From Brachybacterium sp. (lineage in GTDB: Bacteria > Actinomycetota > Actinomycetes > Actinomycetales > Dermabacteraceae), in assembly GCA_030451965.1 (NCBI GenBank), contig JAKDNE010000002.1, positions 1 through 31,756 on the forward strand: a DNA stretch of 31,756 nt, in the 5' to 3' direction. Below the pieces are notes generated by a model. It had not been told where the DNA came from, ran no database searches, and worked only from the letters and a program-made list of their open reading frames with translations. The position numbers and the translations under genes were made by a program. Shown here one piece after another: positions 1 through 6,860 of the stretch; within the stretch, counting starts at the first letter, position 1; each line of letters begins with the position of its first letter.

Positions 1-67
1 GGAAGGGGTGGGTGAGTGTCGTAGGGGAGTGGGAGAGTCCCGGATGAGGTGCAGAGGAGAAGCGGGA

Positions 68-427
68 ATGAGCCAGCAGACGATCAGGCAGCAGGCACGA
101 GTGGCGGCGCGGGGGTCGGCGCAGCGGCGTCGCCGGGAGCGTCTTGCGCGCGAGCGGCGCATCGAGGATCTTGCGGTGGCGGTGTTGACCGCGGTCGGTG
201 AACGGGACGCGGCGGTGGCCGCTGCCGAGCAGCGTGCGGGGGCGGCGCTGGTGGAACTGACGCAGAGCGAGGGGCTGACCCTGCGCGAGGCTGTGGCGTG
301 GTGCGATGAGCAGGTCTCCGTCCGGGAGGCGACGCGGCTGCGGCGCCTCGTCACCGACGAGGCGCCGGTGGACGCTGCTCCTGCCGGTGAGCGTGAGGAA
401 GTCGATGCCGGCGCCTCGGCTGGATGA
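68..427 (+). CDS. Small charged helical protein of element backbone, unknown function
   Basis: A 119-residue protein, very rich in Arg, Glu and Ala, predicted to be almost wholly helical: a basic stretch at about residues 10-35, then a probable coiled coil. I chose the ATG at 68 because a GAGGAG-type ribosome binding site lies just upstream; the frame is open further upstream, but that part looks non-coding in composition. The gene overlaps the start of the HNH gene by 23 bases, so the two are probably co-translated. I do not recognise a named family. The general pattern (basic N-terminus, then a phrase like LTLREAVAWC and VREATRLRRL) resembles small conserved proteins of actinomycete plasmids and integrative elements, but I cannot assign a role. 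A helical DNA-associated or structural protein is possible. Confidence 0.7.
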   Translation: MSQQTIRQQARVAARGSAQRRRRERLARERRIEDLAVAVLTAVGERDAAVAAAEQRAGAALVELTQSEGLTLREAVAWCDEQVSVREATRLRRLVTDEAPVDAAPAGEREEVDAGASAG

Positions 428-932
428 GGCCGGCCTGCGGGCCGTGGAGGGGGCGCTCGCCGATCCGGTCGTGCTGGCACGCTACCGGGCGAAGATCACC
501 ACCGTGCCGGGCAGCGAGTGCCTGTGGTGGACGGGGGCGGTCGCGGGGCGTAGCGACCGTGAACGGACCACCGGGGGTGGGCACGGACGGTTTTGGTACT
601 CGTCGGGCCGGGTGATCATCGCCCACCGGTTCGCGTTTGCCGCCATGCACGGGGTCGAGGCGCTGGCGCAGGCGCGGCTGCTGGGGCACCGGTGCGACAA
701 TCCGCTATGTCAGCGGATCGCGCCGGATCACGTGGTGGTCTCCAGCGCCAGACAGAACCGCCGTGAGTGGGCGCTGCGACGGCACTACCCGGACAGCCCA
801 CTGGCTGACCCGCGTGGGCCTCGACGGCGGGCCCGGGAGTTGCGGGACCTGGCGCGAGAGGACCCCGACCTGGTGGCCGCCGATCTGGCGCGGCTACAGG
901 AACTGCTCGGGGAGCAGCTGACGCTGTGGTGA
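405..932 (+). CDS. HNH-type endonuclease-like protein
   Basis: A 175-residue protein with a probable beta-beta-alpha-metal (HNH) fold. The central part reads CLWWTGAV, then a Gly-rich stretch ending GRFWYSSGRVIIAHRFAF, then LLGHRCDNPLCQRIAPDHV and a terminal RQN. This spacing of His, the Cys pair, a second His and Asn is typical of phage and plasmid HNH_3-type nucleases. I chose the ATG at 405 because GAGGAAG lies just upstream and the preceding 33 codons look like shadow. It overlaps the gene before it and runs convergently into the short minus-strand gene at 941-1171. Known members are homing or phage-packaging nucleases or domesticated relatives; which applies here cannot be told. The C-terminal 45 residues are a charged helical tail. 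Confidence 0.7.
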   Translation: MPAPRLDEAGLRAVEGALADPVVLARYRAKITTVPGSECLWWTGAVAGRSDRERTTGGGHGRFWYSSGRVIIAHRFAFAAMHGVEALAQARLLGHRCDNPLCQRIAPDHVVVSSARQNRREWALRRHYPDSPLADPRGPRRRARELRDLAREDPDLVAADLARLQELLGEQLTLW

Positions 933-940
933 AAACGGGT

Positions 941-1171
941 TCAGCTGCTGGCCGCGATCGGTGGCCGGTGCTCGGCCGTTGCGGTCACGGCCGTGATGCG
1001 GGCGGCGAGGGCACGCAGTTGAGCGGGGGTGCCTTCGATGGCCACAACCTCGTCGGAGGAAAGGGCCAGGACTGTGTGCTGCTGGTGCTCGGCACCGACC
1101 CAGTCCTCGCCCGGTGTGAGCACCTCGGCGCACGTCTGCGCGGCGTCTAACCATTCGATGTGGACGCTCAT
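941..1171 (-). CDS. Small hypothetical protein
   Basis: A 76-residue acidic protein starting at MSVHIEWLDA. It may form a short alpha/beta fold: a beta hairpin around VLALSSDEVVAIEG followed by a helix (TPAQLRALAARITAV). Its start codon overlaps the stop of the preceding minus-strand gene (ATGA), and that gene overlaps the one before it (GTGA), so three tiny genes form one tightly coupled unit reading leftward. No family is recognised. The pattern of short coupled genes next to DUF932 and ParB genes is usual for actinomycete mobile-element backbones. Confidence 0.6.
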   Translation of the reverse strand: MSVHIEWLDAAQTCAEVLTPGEDWVGAEHQQHTVLALSSDEVVAIEGTPAQLRALAARITAVTATAEHRPPIAASS

Positions 1172-1356
1172 TCCTTGTTCTCCTTGTCGATGGTGTGCAC
1201 CTCGGCGATGCAGCGGGGGCAGTCGCGGGCGTGGTTCCATGCGCGGTCGTAGTCCAAACGGGCGAGCGCAGCGGTGTGGCGTTCGCAGGGCTGGTAGCGG
1301 TCGGTCTCGCCGGGGTTCCATGGCGCGTCGATGTGTCCGAGTGCCATCGCAGTCAC
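1168..1356 (-). CDS. Small Cys/His-rich hypothetical protein
   Basis: A 62-residue protein read from a GTG that overlaps the stop codon of the upstream gene (GTGA). The sequence has a CERH pair and, about 18 residues on, HARDCPRC. Together these could bind one zinc ion, so a small zinc-ribbon or zinc-finger protein is a fair guess; it is inference only. A later ATG (codon 4) is an alternative start. The stop overlaps the start of the next gene (ATGA). No named family is recognised. Confidence 0.55.
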   Translation of the reverse strand: MTAMALGHIDAPWNPGETDRYQPCERHTAALARLDYDRAWNHARDCPRCIAEVHTIDKENKE

Positions 1357-1577
1357 CCGGCCTCGGGAGTCGAGGTGCCGGTGCCGGGTTCGACGTGTAG
1401 GCAGTCGAGAGCGTCGGCGATGTTGTCCAGCGCGGCGTCGAGGTGGCAGCGGGTGGCCTCAGGCGTCCAGCGGCGCAGGTCGCGGAGCCGGTGCTCGACC
1501 ACGATCAGGTCGCAGGCGACTTCGCTGAGGGTGGCGCGGTCGCGGCCCGTGAGCGGGGTGACGGTTTCCTCGGTCAT
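1353..1577 (-). CDS. Small helical hypothetical protein
   Basis: A 74-residue protein beginning MTEETVTPL, preceded by an AGGAAG ribosome binding site at good spacing. It is predicted to be mostly helical, with two amphipathic helices (around residues 15-38 and 42-60). It is the first gene of a leftward unit of three overlapping small genes. A strong hairpin (1604-1647) lies between it and the DUF932 gene, so its expression may be partly separated from that gene. Function unknown. Confidence 0.55.
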   Translation of the reverse strand: MTEETVTPLTGRDRATLSEVACDLIVVEHRLRDLRRWTPEATRCHLDAALDNIADALDCLHVEPGTGTSTPEAG

Positions 1578-1603
1578 GGTGGTGGCTTCCTACGGGTTGG
1601 TAG

Positions 1604-1647
1604 TCCGGTGGCGGGCCGGGCTCGGGGGTCACCGGCCCGCCACCGGA
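1604..1647. repeat. Perfect 16-bp inverted repeat with 12-nt loop
   Basis: Arms at 1604-1619 and 1632-1647 are exact reverse complements, very GC-rich, and enclose a 12-base loop. The hairpin sits in the 84-base gap between the end of the DUF932 gene and the start of the three small minus-strand genes. There is no run of U after it in either direction, so it is not a textbook intrinsic terminator. It may act as a transcription attenuator, an mRNA processing or stability element, or a protein-binding site. Confidence 0.7.
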
Positions 1648-1661
1648 GTTCGTGGGGTGGG

Positions 1662-2666
1662 TTACGCCGGGGCGAGAGTTGCCCAGGCGCGTCGCTTGAT
1701 GCGGTTCGGGTCGTCGCTGGTGAGCACTCGGGTGGCCCGTGCGGTGGCGTGGTCGCCTGTGGAGCGCACCGGGGCGTAGTGGTCGAGGTACTCGGCGATG
1801 GCCTGGTATCCAGCCCACCGGGTCGAGCGAATCGCGGCCTGGGTCGGCGCATCGGCGAAGAGCCAGTGGAGGCGCGCGCGGCGACGGCGCTCGGTCTGCC
1901 GGGTTCGTGTGGTGGCGTCGGGGTCAGGGAGTCCGAAGGTCTCGCTGACCAGGGCATCGAAGTAGGCCTCGTTCATGCTGGTCTGGATCATCCGCTCGGC
2001 CTCGGCCTCGAAGGCTTCGACGTAGGTGAAGGTGAGGCCGAGCGCTTCGCGGGCGGACTGCACGGCGGCCTTTGCGTTGCGGGTGTGGCGAATCGAGAAC
2101 GACGCCTCGTGATTGGCCAGCGCGGCGCTTTGGGTGTTCGCGCAGACCACGCGCACAGGGGTGACGAGGATCCGGAATGCCCCGGTGCCGTCGTGGCGGT
2201 TGAGGGCGGCGATGTTGAGGTCGATGCGATCCGACCCGCCAACGGTGAGTGAGTCGGGCAGTTTCATGGTTAGGAACACCTGCCGTCCGCCGTGTAGGGA
2301 ACCGGCGGTGTCGAAGACTGCCCCGGACTCATCGGCGAGCAGGTTGAGGAACTCGGCGTGATCTTCGTTCTGCAGGGGGGTGTAGGCGTTGCCGACGACG
2401 CCGAGTGCCTCGGGCTGGCCGGTGAACGGGTTCGTCCGCACGGTGGCGAATCCGGGTGCTTCGATGCTCGTCACTCCGTCGTCGGTGATCTCGCTCGCGG
2501 TGAGTGGCAGCTTGCGCACATCCCAGCCACCCAAGTGGCCCAGCCGCATGGCTTCCTCAGCGGTGAAGGCGTGGTCACGCACCGTCGTGCCGAGTCGGTG
2601 CCAGGCGTCCTTGCGGGCGAATACTGCCGCTGCCTGCGAGCCGTGGGTTTCGATTCCGTGTGTCAT
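1662..2666 (-). CDS. DUF932 (phage/plasmid-like, TIGR03299) protein
   Basis: A 334-residue protein matching the DUF932/TIGR03299 family by eye: it opens MTHGIETHG, then AWHRLGT, ALGVVGNAYTPLQN, LNIAALNRHDGTGAFRILVTPVRVVCANT and SFSIRHT, all in the expected order for this family. Members occur in phages, plasmids and integrative elements of actinobacteria and proteobacteria. Their function is not settled; links to anti-defence or plasmid maintenance have been suggested for relatives. The start is supported by a GGGAGC ribosome binding site. The gene is framed by two perfect long inverted repeats (1604-1647 and 2717-2766) and has a 13-bp palindrome just upstream of its start, so it looks separately controlled from the ParB-like gene upstream on the same strand. 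Confidence 0.88.
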   Translation of the reverse strand: MTHGIETHGSQAAAVFARKDAWHRLGTTVRDHAFTAEEAMRLGHLGGWDVRKLPLTASEITDDGVTSIEAPGFATVRTNPFTGQPEALGVVGNAYTPLQNEDHAEFLNLLADESGAVFDTAGSLHGGRQVFLTMKLPDSLTVGGSDRIDLNIAALNRHDGTGAFRILVTPVRVVCANTQSAALANHEASFSIRHTRNAKAAVQSAREALGLTFTYVEAFEAEAERMIQTSMNEAYFDALVSETFGLPDPDATTRTRQTERRRRARLHWLFADAPTQAAIRSTRWAGYQAIAEYLDHYAPVRSTGDHATARATRVLTSDDPNRIKRRAWATLAPA

Positions 2667-2690
2667 GTCTGCTCCCGAGGTGTGGTTGAT

Positions 2691-2703
2691 TGGTCTGAGA
2701 CCA
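2691..2703. promoter_or_regulatory. 13-bp palindrome upstream of DUF932 gene, possible operator
   Basis: TGGTCTGAGACCA is a perfect palindrome around a central G, 25-37 bases before the DUF932 start codon and between the start and the larger hairpin. Its position fits an operator overlapping the leader or promoter. No regulator is assigned. Confidence 0.4.
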
Positions 2704-2716
2704 GTCTATTGTTTCT

Positions 2717-2766
2717 ATTGCACTGAGGGTGGTTCTCCACAGGTGGATTTCCACCCTCAGTGCAAT
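2717..2766. repeat. Perfect 16-bp inverted repeat with 18-nt loop
   Basis: Arms at 2717-2732 and 2751-2766 are exact reverse complements. The 18-base loop contains a further small palindrome (CCAC-AG-GTGG). It lies in the 124-base gap between the end of the ParB-like gene and the DUF932 start. No U tract follows, so it may be a Rho-assisted terminator, an attenuator in the DUF932 leader, or a binding site. The left arm is part of a 21-base segment resembling the ParB leader. Confidence 0.7.
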
Positions 2767-2790
2767 GGGGTTACCGCTCGAAAGGTCGGG

Positions 2791-4290
2791 TCAGGCTGCG
2801 TCGCCGGAGTGCTGGTCGTCGGCATGCTCTCCGTGCAGGAGGCGTTCCACGTCGCTGGGCCGGTAGCCCCAGTCCATGAGCGAGGTGAGCACGCGGGCAT
2901 CCCATGCGGAGGGGTTGCGCCAGCTGTGCTTGCCGATGGAGTCCTCCCACCCCGCGAGGAGGGCGGCCAGGGTGGTCATGGTCTGTCCCTTGGCGGTGGC
3001 GGCCTTGGTTGCGAGGGTGTGGCACGCGCTCGATGCGGTGCCGTAGTAGCCGGAGGGTGCCTCGATGCCGAGCAGGCGGAACAGCATGGGGTGGCGGTGG
3101 TCCATGGCCTTGCTCAGGGACCAGTGGCCCGTGATGACTGCTTCACAGATCAGCGCTTCGGCACCCTTTGGTGCGGCCTTGCGGGTCAGGAAGTTCGTGA
3201 GCCATTCGCGGCGGACGGTCTCCGCGCTGGTCCATGCCTTGTTGTTGGCGATGACACGGCGCCGTTCTTCGCGCCGTGCCTCTTGCTCTTCGGCGTCATC
3301 TGCGGCGTCCTCGGTCGGGCTGTTCTGCGCTGTGCCGTCGATCTGGCTGCGGTGGACGAGTCCTGATGCCTGCTCGTCGGTGACGATCCACATCTGGCCG
3401 TAGACCTTGATCGCCTCGTGGATCGTGTCCTCGTCCTCGTCCTCGTCGTCCTGCGTCGGGGTGGGGTACTCCCAGTCCTCGGTGACGATCACGGCGACGC
3501 CCGAGACCGTGGCCCATTGCTCGCTGGGAACCGCGTCGCCCTCGGGGGTGCGCATGTCTTCCAGCGGCAGGGACCTATCGGCCTCGTCGGCCTCGGATGC
3601 CGAGAGCACTGGGAGGCCTTCGGTGCGCAGGCGCTCCACCTCTGCGTCGTAAGCCTCCTGTTCGGTGGCCTCGTCGCGCAATTGCTGCGCCACATGCAAC
3701 AGCGAGCCGCGTCGCCAGCGGGCGTTCTCAAGGCGCTGGGTGGCGCGCTCGTCGTGCTCGAATTCGGCGAAGGTGGCTGCTTCCTCCAGCGTCAGGTCGC
3801 CTGAGTCCATTCGGGCGCGGCTCTGTTCGCCCTTGGTGACGGCCAGGGCGGCGGCGACGGTGGGGCGTTCGATGGCGGTGCGCTTCGCGATCTGTGCGGC
3901 ACTGACTCCGAGCAGGGCCAACTGCTCCACCCCGGCGACGATCTCGGTCTCGCGCATTCCGGCACGGTGCAGGTTCTCGATGAGCTGATCGCCGATGCGG
4001 TCCGCGTCCTCGGGGCGAGCGATGACGCGCACCGGGATGAGGCCGGTGGGTGTGCCGACCTCGGCCGCCGTGACGGTGCGGCGCTGGCCGCGCAGGCACA
4101 CGTACTGACCATCCTCGTCGCGGTAGGCGGTGACGGCCTCGAGCACGCCGCGCTCCTTGATCGACTTGCGGAACTGCTTGGCATCGGGAAGGTCGGTGCG
4201 CACGTTCGCGCCGATGAGGATGGTTGCTGGGTCGACGTGGACGAACTCCGCGCCTGTGGTCTCGGCGGTCGTGGGGGAGGTGCTGGCCAT
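2791..4290 (-). CDS. ParB/RepB/Spo0J-type nuclease-fold protein, plasmid-like
   Basis: A 499-residue protein. The N-terminal ParB/sulfiredoxin-like domain (about residues 16-110) includes IGANVRTDLPD, SIKERGVLEAV and CLRGQRR, matching ParB box I and the CTPase/DNA-binding core pattern. A helix-turn-helix follows at about 145-170 (LLGVSAAQIAKRTAIERPTV). The middle holds a very acidic stretch (DDEDEDEDT) and the last 130 residues form an unrecognised helical domain. I chose the ATG at 4290 because AAGGAG lies eight bases upstream. Classical ParB binds parS sites and works with ParA in partition, but no parA is in the window, and many single ParB-like proteins of actinomycete elements regulate transcription or copy number instead. 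The C-terminal extension is longer than in chromosomal ParB. Partition or element maintenance is therefore inferred. Confidence 0.8.
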   Translation of the reverse strand: MASTSPTTAETTGAEFVHVDPATILIGANVRTDLPDAKQFRKSIKERGVLEAVTAYRDEDGQYVCLRGQRRTVTAAEVGTPTGLIPVRVIARPEDADRIGDQLIENLHRAGMRETEIVAGVEQLALLGVSAAQIAKRTAIERPTVAAALAVTKGEQSRARMDSGDLTLEEAATFAEFEHDERATQRLENARWRRGSLLHVAQQLRDEATEQEAYDAEVERLRTEGLPVLSASEADEADRSLPLEDMRTPEGDAVPSEQWATVSGVAVIVTEDWEYPTPTQDDEDEDEDTIHEAIKVYGQMWIVTDEQASGLVHRSQIDGTAQNSPTEDAADDAEEQEARREERRRVIANNKAWTSAETVRREWLTNFLTRKAAPKGAEALICEAVITGHWSLSKAMDHRHPMLFRLLGIEAPSGYYGTASSACHTLATKAATAKGQTMTTLAALLAGWEDSIGKHSWRNPSAWDARVLTSLMDWGYRPSDVERLLHGEHADDQHSGDAA

Positions 4291-4388
4291 GATTGAATCT
4301 CCTTGAGTAGAATAGAAACAACTGATATGACCTAGGATGTCAAGGACCGAGGTCTGGAGGCTCGGTGTCGCGGCGATCTGTGGAGAAG
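4291..4388 (-). promoter_or_regulatory. Leader/promoter region of the ParB-like gene
   Basis: This region lies directly upstream of the ParB-like start and is AT-richer than its surroundings. On the minus strand, 4321 to 4301 reads TTGTTTCTATT-CTACTCAAGG. A related 21-base segment (17 of 21 identical) lies on the plus strand at 2709-2729, at the DUF932 leader. A shared operator or promoter element is possible. The ribosome binding site AAGGAG falls next to it. Confidence 0.4.
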
Positions 4389-4535
4389 TCAGCCCTGCCA
4401 CGGTCGTGTGGACAACGAAGGCAGAGGACGGCCCTGCGGCTTCGCGGCGTGGAGGACTGAGATGATGGGACCGCTCGCCTCGTCACCGCAGACCGAGCAA
4501 CAGGGACAGACCCGGCCTTGGGTGCGACCACGCAC
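4389..4535 (-). CDS. Possible tiny Cys-rich protein
   Basis: A 48-residue reading frame from a GTG. It contains CPCCSVCG early on, which could be one half of a zinc ribbon, then ASGPIISVLHAAKPQG. Third-position GC is moderate. There is no strong ribosome binding site and the frame is open further upstream, so the start is a guess. Small Cys-containing proteins of this general kind are common on actinomycete elements, but I cannot name a family. It may be a shadow. Confidence 0.25.
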   Translation of the reverse strand: MRGRTQGRVCPCCSVCGDEASGPIISVLHAAKPQGRPLPSLSTRPWQG

Positions 4536-4663
4536 TGGGGCGACCTGCAGCCGGGAATGCAATGGCGACGGTGTTAGGGGAAGTCCGCCCTGGCCCGCCC
4601 ATTCGGGCACGGGTCGCTCGCCGCCTGGGCGATCCAACAACGGCACACAAGGGAAGGCAGGGA

Positions 4664-5116
4664 ATGGGACGCGCGTCGACCAGAACGATCGGCATCTACT
4701 GGAAGCCACCGGTGTGGGATCTGGCTCGTGCTGCCTACACCGCCGACCTGATTGACGACCCGGAATGTCCGGTGGGGCTCATCGGCTGGTTGGACCGAGC
4801 CCTGGCCGAGCACGCCCGACGCAGCCCGAAAGACCGGGCCCGGCTCGTCGAGGCGCGGGAGTGGCCCGCCGACAACACCCACAGAAAGGGCTTCAACCAG
4901 GCCCACCCGTTGGGCGCCGAAACGCTGGAAGCCGTGGAGGAGGCGATCACAGCCGACCTGGAGGAGCTCTCCCGACCGGGCTCGCGCTCGAGGTTCGCCC
5001 AAGAGGCCGTCCTGGTGGCGGCCGAGCAGGCACGCCGGCGCCGTGGACGTCCCTTGCCGCCCCCTCCGCGAGAACTGCCGAACCGTCCGATGCGGCGCCC
5101 GCTCGCATCGAACTGA
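4664..5116 (+). CDS. Hypothetical protein of actinomycete element backbone
   Basis: A 150-residue protein starting at MGRASTRTIGIYWKP. The ATG follows a GGGAAGG-like site; the upstream 34 in-frame codons look non-coding. The N-terminal part (TIGIYWKPPVWDLARAAYTADL, shown here in general terms as an aromatic-rich strand followed by a helix) and a later LIGWLDRALAEHARRSP helix suggest a compact helical fold. The C-terminus is basic and Pro/Arg-rich (RRRRGRPLPPPP), which may contact DNA. It is divergent from the ParB-like gene, with about 370 bases between them. I do not recognise a named domain; small-element DNA-associated protein is only a suggestion. Confidence 0.65.
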   Translation: MGRASTRTIGIYWKPPVWDLARAAYTADLIDDPECPVGLIGWLDRALAEHARRSPKDRARLVEAREWPADNTHRKGFNQAHPLGAETLEAVEEAITADLEELSRPGSRSRFAQEAVLVAAEQARRRRGRPLPPPPRELPNRPMRRPLASN

Positions 5117-5219
5117 CGCCACGGCCGCATCACAGCGTGGTGAGCGACGCTGCGGAATGGCCGGAGCTTGGAATGCCGGGGTCATCTCCCACGAGCAGGA
5201 ATTGGGCAGTGGCGTGACC

Positions 5220-5408
5220 ATGAGCGGCCTGTCGGTGCACGCGCCTACCATGATGGCCATGGGCACTTTGACGGTTCTCCTGGCCATCGTAATGATCGCA
5301 GGCGCCTTCATTTGGGGTGGCCCGATCATCACCTCCCTCACACTCAGGGGGATGCGGCGGATCAGCCGCTACGTAAATCGTGCCGCAAACTCCGAGGACT
5401 CCTCATAA
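5220..5408 (+). CDS. Small single-pass membrane protein, tentative
   Basis: A 62-residue frame from the ATG at 5220. Residues 14-42 (starting MGTLTVLLAIVMIAGAF) form one clear hydrophobic segment, followed by a basic tail (RGMRRISRYVNR), so the predicted topology is a single membrane helix with the tail inside. No good ribosome binding site precedes it, and internal ATGs at codons 11, 12 and 14 are alternatives. The last 47 bases overlap an ORF on the other strand. Function unknown. Confidence 0.4.
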   Translation: MSGLSVHAPTMMAMGTLTVLLAIVMIAGAFIWGGPIITSLTLRGMRRISRYVNRAANSEDSS

Positions 5409-5610
5409 GCCTCGCGAGCACACTTCCCGCATGAGGAAGACGTCCGTGGTCGCGAAACGCTACGGCGTGCGGGCGATCGACGTGCAGGAACGGCTCCGTG
5501 AGATGGGCGTTCTCCTTGAGGATCGTGGCGTCCCAGTAGTTGCCCGTCTTGAGGGTCTGGAGGATCTCACCGTAGCGGGCGATCTTGTTTCGCCGTAGTG
5601 GCACGGCCAC
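5362..5610 (-). CDS. Possible small protein downstream of ART-like gene, or a gene remnant
   Basis: An 82-residue frame from a GTG three bases after the stop of the ART-like gene. The first two thirds (RNKIARYGEILQTLKTGNYW and on) have high GC at third codon positions and a natural mix of aromatic and charged residues, while the last third does not look coding and overlaps the plus-strand membrane ORF. There is no ribosome binding site apart from possible translational coupling. It may be the surviving front half of a larger protein. A competing plus-strand frame (5431-5598) has weaker codon bias. Confidence 0.35.
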   Translation of the reverse strand: MAVPLRRNKIARYGEILQTLKTGNYWDATILKENAHLTEPFLHVDRPHAVAFRDHGRLPHAGSVLARLMRSPRSLRHDLRSG

Positions 5611-5613
5611 GAG

Positions 5614-6192
5614 TCACCGTTGCGGGCCAGCCCGATCGTGTCCCGGGTCGGTCGTCGGTGGGATCCGCCTCTCCGCGTGAGCGCCAGGGGAGGGGCGAAA
5701 GTCCATGGTCTCCTCAATGCCGGGGGACCCGGGGTGTGGTGCGGCCGGGTCGAGGGGATGTGCGGGCAGCGGCTCGTGCTCGTCGTGGGGGATCAGGCCG
5801 GTGAGATTCGGGCCGCCGTAGCCATACTCGGAGGGGTCGTTGCCGTCGGTCCACACCTGGCCCGCGGGAACGTCTGCGTACACCACTGGCCAGGCCGGCG
5901 CCTCCTCGCGATAGCCGTGATCGTGGGCGTACGCCCGGGACAGGGTGACCCAATCCCCGGTATTGATCTCGAGGTGCTCGGGAGGCACGGCACGGTAGAT
6001 GCGCAACACCGCATCGGGATCTTCCACGGCGACGCGCATCTGGGCCAGAGTCTCGTCGTCGACGGCGCCGTAGAGGTCCGGTTGGTCGAGAACATCGGAG
6101 CCGAACCGCGTCCGGGCGTCTCGAAGCTGCGTGCTGTATCCGTCGTCGCAGGGTGCTGTGTGCTGCAGCCGGTAGTCCTCGGGTGGGTGCAT
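5614..6192 (-). CDS. ADP-ribosyltransferase-fold-like protein of phage/plasmid type
   Basis: A 192-residue protein. The central region reads VLRIYRAVPPEHLEINTGDWVTLSRAYA with, further on, VVYADVPAGQVWTDGNDPSEYGYGG (given here in two parts: VVYADVPAGQVWTDGND and PSEYGYGG). An Arg in the first strand, a Ser-containing turn after a Gly-Asp-Trp, and a downstream Glu near GYGG match the R-S-E layout of a group of phage and element proteins with an ADP-ribosyltransferase-like fold. Residues 1-55 form a separate helical lead. The C-terminal 45 residues are Pro/Arg-rich and probably unstructured. Enzyme activity and target are unknown; assignment rests on motif layout only. It is divergent from the gene at 6582, across a 389-base intergenic region. 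Confidence 0.6.
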   Translation of the reverse strand: MHPPEDYRLQHTAPCDDGYSTQLRDARTRFGSDVLDQPDLYGAVDDETLAQMRVAVEDPDAVLRIYRAVPPEHLEINTGDWVTLSRAYAHDHGYREEAPAWPVVYADVPAGQVWTDGNDPSEYGYGGPNLTGLIPHDEHEPLPAHPLDPAAPHPGSPGIEETMDFRPSPGAHAERRIPPTTDPGHDRAGPQR

Positions 6193-6581
6193 GGATCCAG
6201 TCTCCTCCTCGCGCCATCGGCGTACCGTGCGGCGCCTTCGTGTGCGGTGTCATTTACCTAGGTCATGGAATCGGTGTCTCGCGCTCAGCGTCGGCGCAGT
6301 GGGGCCAAGGAATTAGTCGGTGTCGTGATGAGCGCGAGACAAGCGTGGGCGGACCTAGGGAAGTAGGAGAGGCGAGGATCTTTGTCGACGCCAGGGCTGT
6401 GGATACGCACACGTGGTGTCGGTGGAGCGCTCTAGCCTGACAGCGGTTGAGCACCCTGAGGGGCGTGCCCCGGGGCGTAGACGAACTGGGAAGGACGCGG
6501 AGAGGTGAAGCAGATACTCACTGGCAAATCACTGGGACGGCGAGGGTCGGATCGGGATGGCCGCACGAGAAGGGCAGCGAC
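6193..6581. promoter_or_regulatory. Divergent intergenic region
   Basis: This stretch separates the ART-like gene (minus) from the DUF4192 operon (plus) and must carry both promoters. A TAGCCT hexamer near 6432 is a possible -10 box for the plus side, but I see no convincing -35. A 27-codon frame from a GTG at about 6505 runs into the start of the next gene and could be a leader peptide; support is poor. No RNA gene or strong repeat is evident. Confidence 0.3.
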
Positions 6582-6860
6582 ATGGTGAGGGCAATGACCG
6601 TGGAGGGCCTGAGGGCCGCGCTGGATGCTCAACCGAATTGGCAGTTCGTGTCGGTAGAGGTGGATCTGGCTGGCGGTCCCGACGTGGCCGATCTAGAGGG
6701 CGTGACCGAGCGCGGTGATGCGTCGGGGGAGGTGACGTTCGTCCTCCAGGCCTGCCCGCGTCACTCGATGGACCAGGTCGTCACGCACGGCCTGGCCGAC
6801 TCGTCCGATGCTGAAGAGCTCGGCCGATCCGCGCCCTCGACCGGAGAGGGACAGTCATGA
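6582..6860 (+). CDS. Small acidic hypothetical protein, coupled to DUF4192 gene
   Basis: A 92-residue protein starting at MVRAMTVEGLRAAL, with an AGAAGG site upstream. It is acidic and probably alpha/beta: a helix (VEGLRAALDAQP), then a strand (WQFVSVEVDLA) and a second strand (EVTFVLQA). The stop overlaps the start of the DUF4192 gene (ATGA), so the two are translationally coupled and probably act together. No family is recognised. The in-frame extension to 6447 looks non-coding. Confidence 0.6.
   Translation: MVRAMTVEGLRAALDAQPNWQFVSVEVDLAGGPDVADLEGVTERGDASGEVTFVLQACPRHSMDQVVTHGLADSSDAEELGRSAPSTGEGQS

Noticed and set aside
3400..4300. Long plus-strand ORFs opposite the ParB-like gene
   Set aside because: They are low-complexity mirror frames of a strongly biased high-GC gene, with no ribosome binding sites or recognisable domains.
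5431..5598. Plus-strand 55-codon ORF (MRKTSVVAKRYGVRAID...) resembling an IF2-N-type small domain
   Set aside because: No ribosome binding site, and the opposite frame has clearly higher third-position GC over the same bases.
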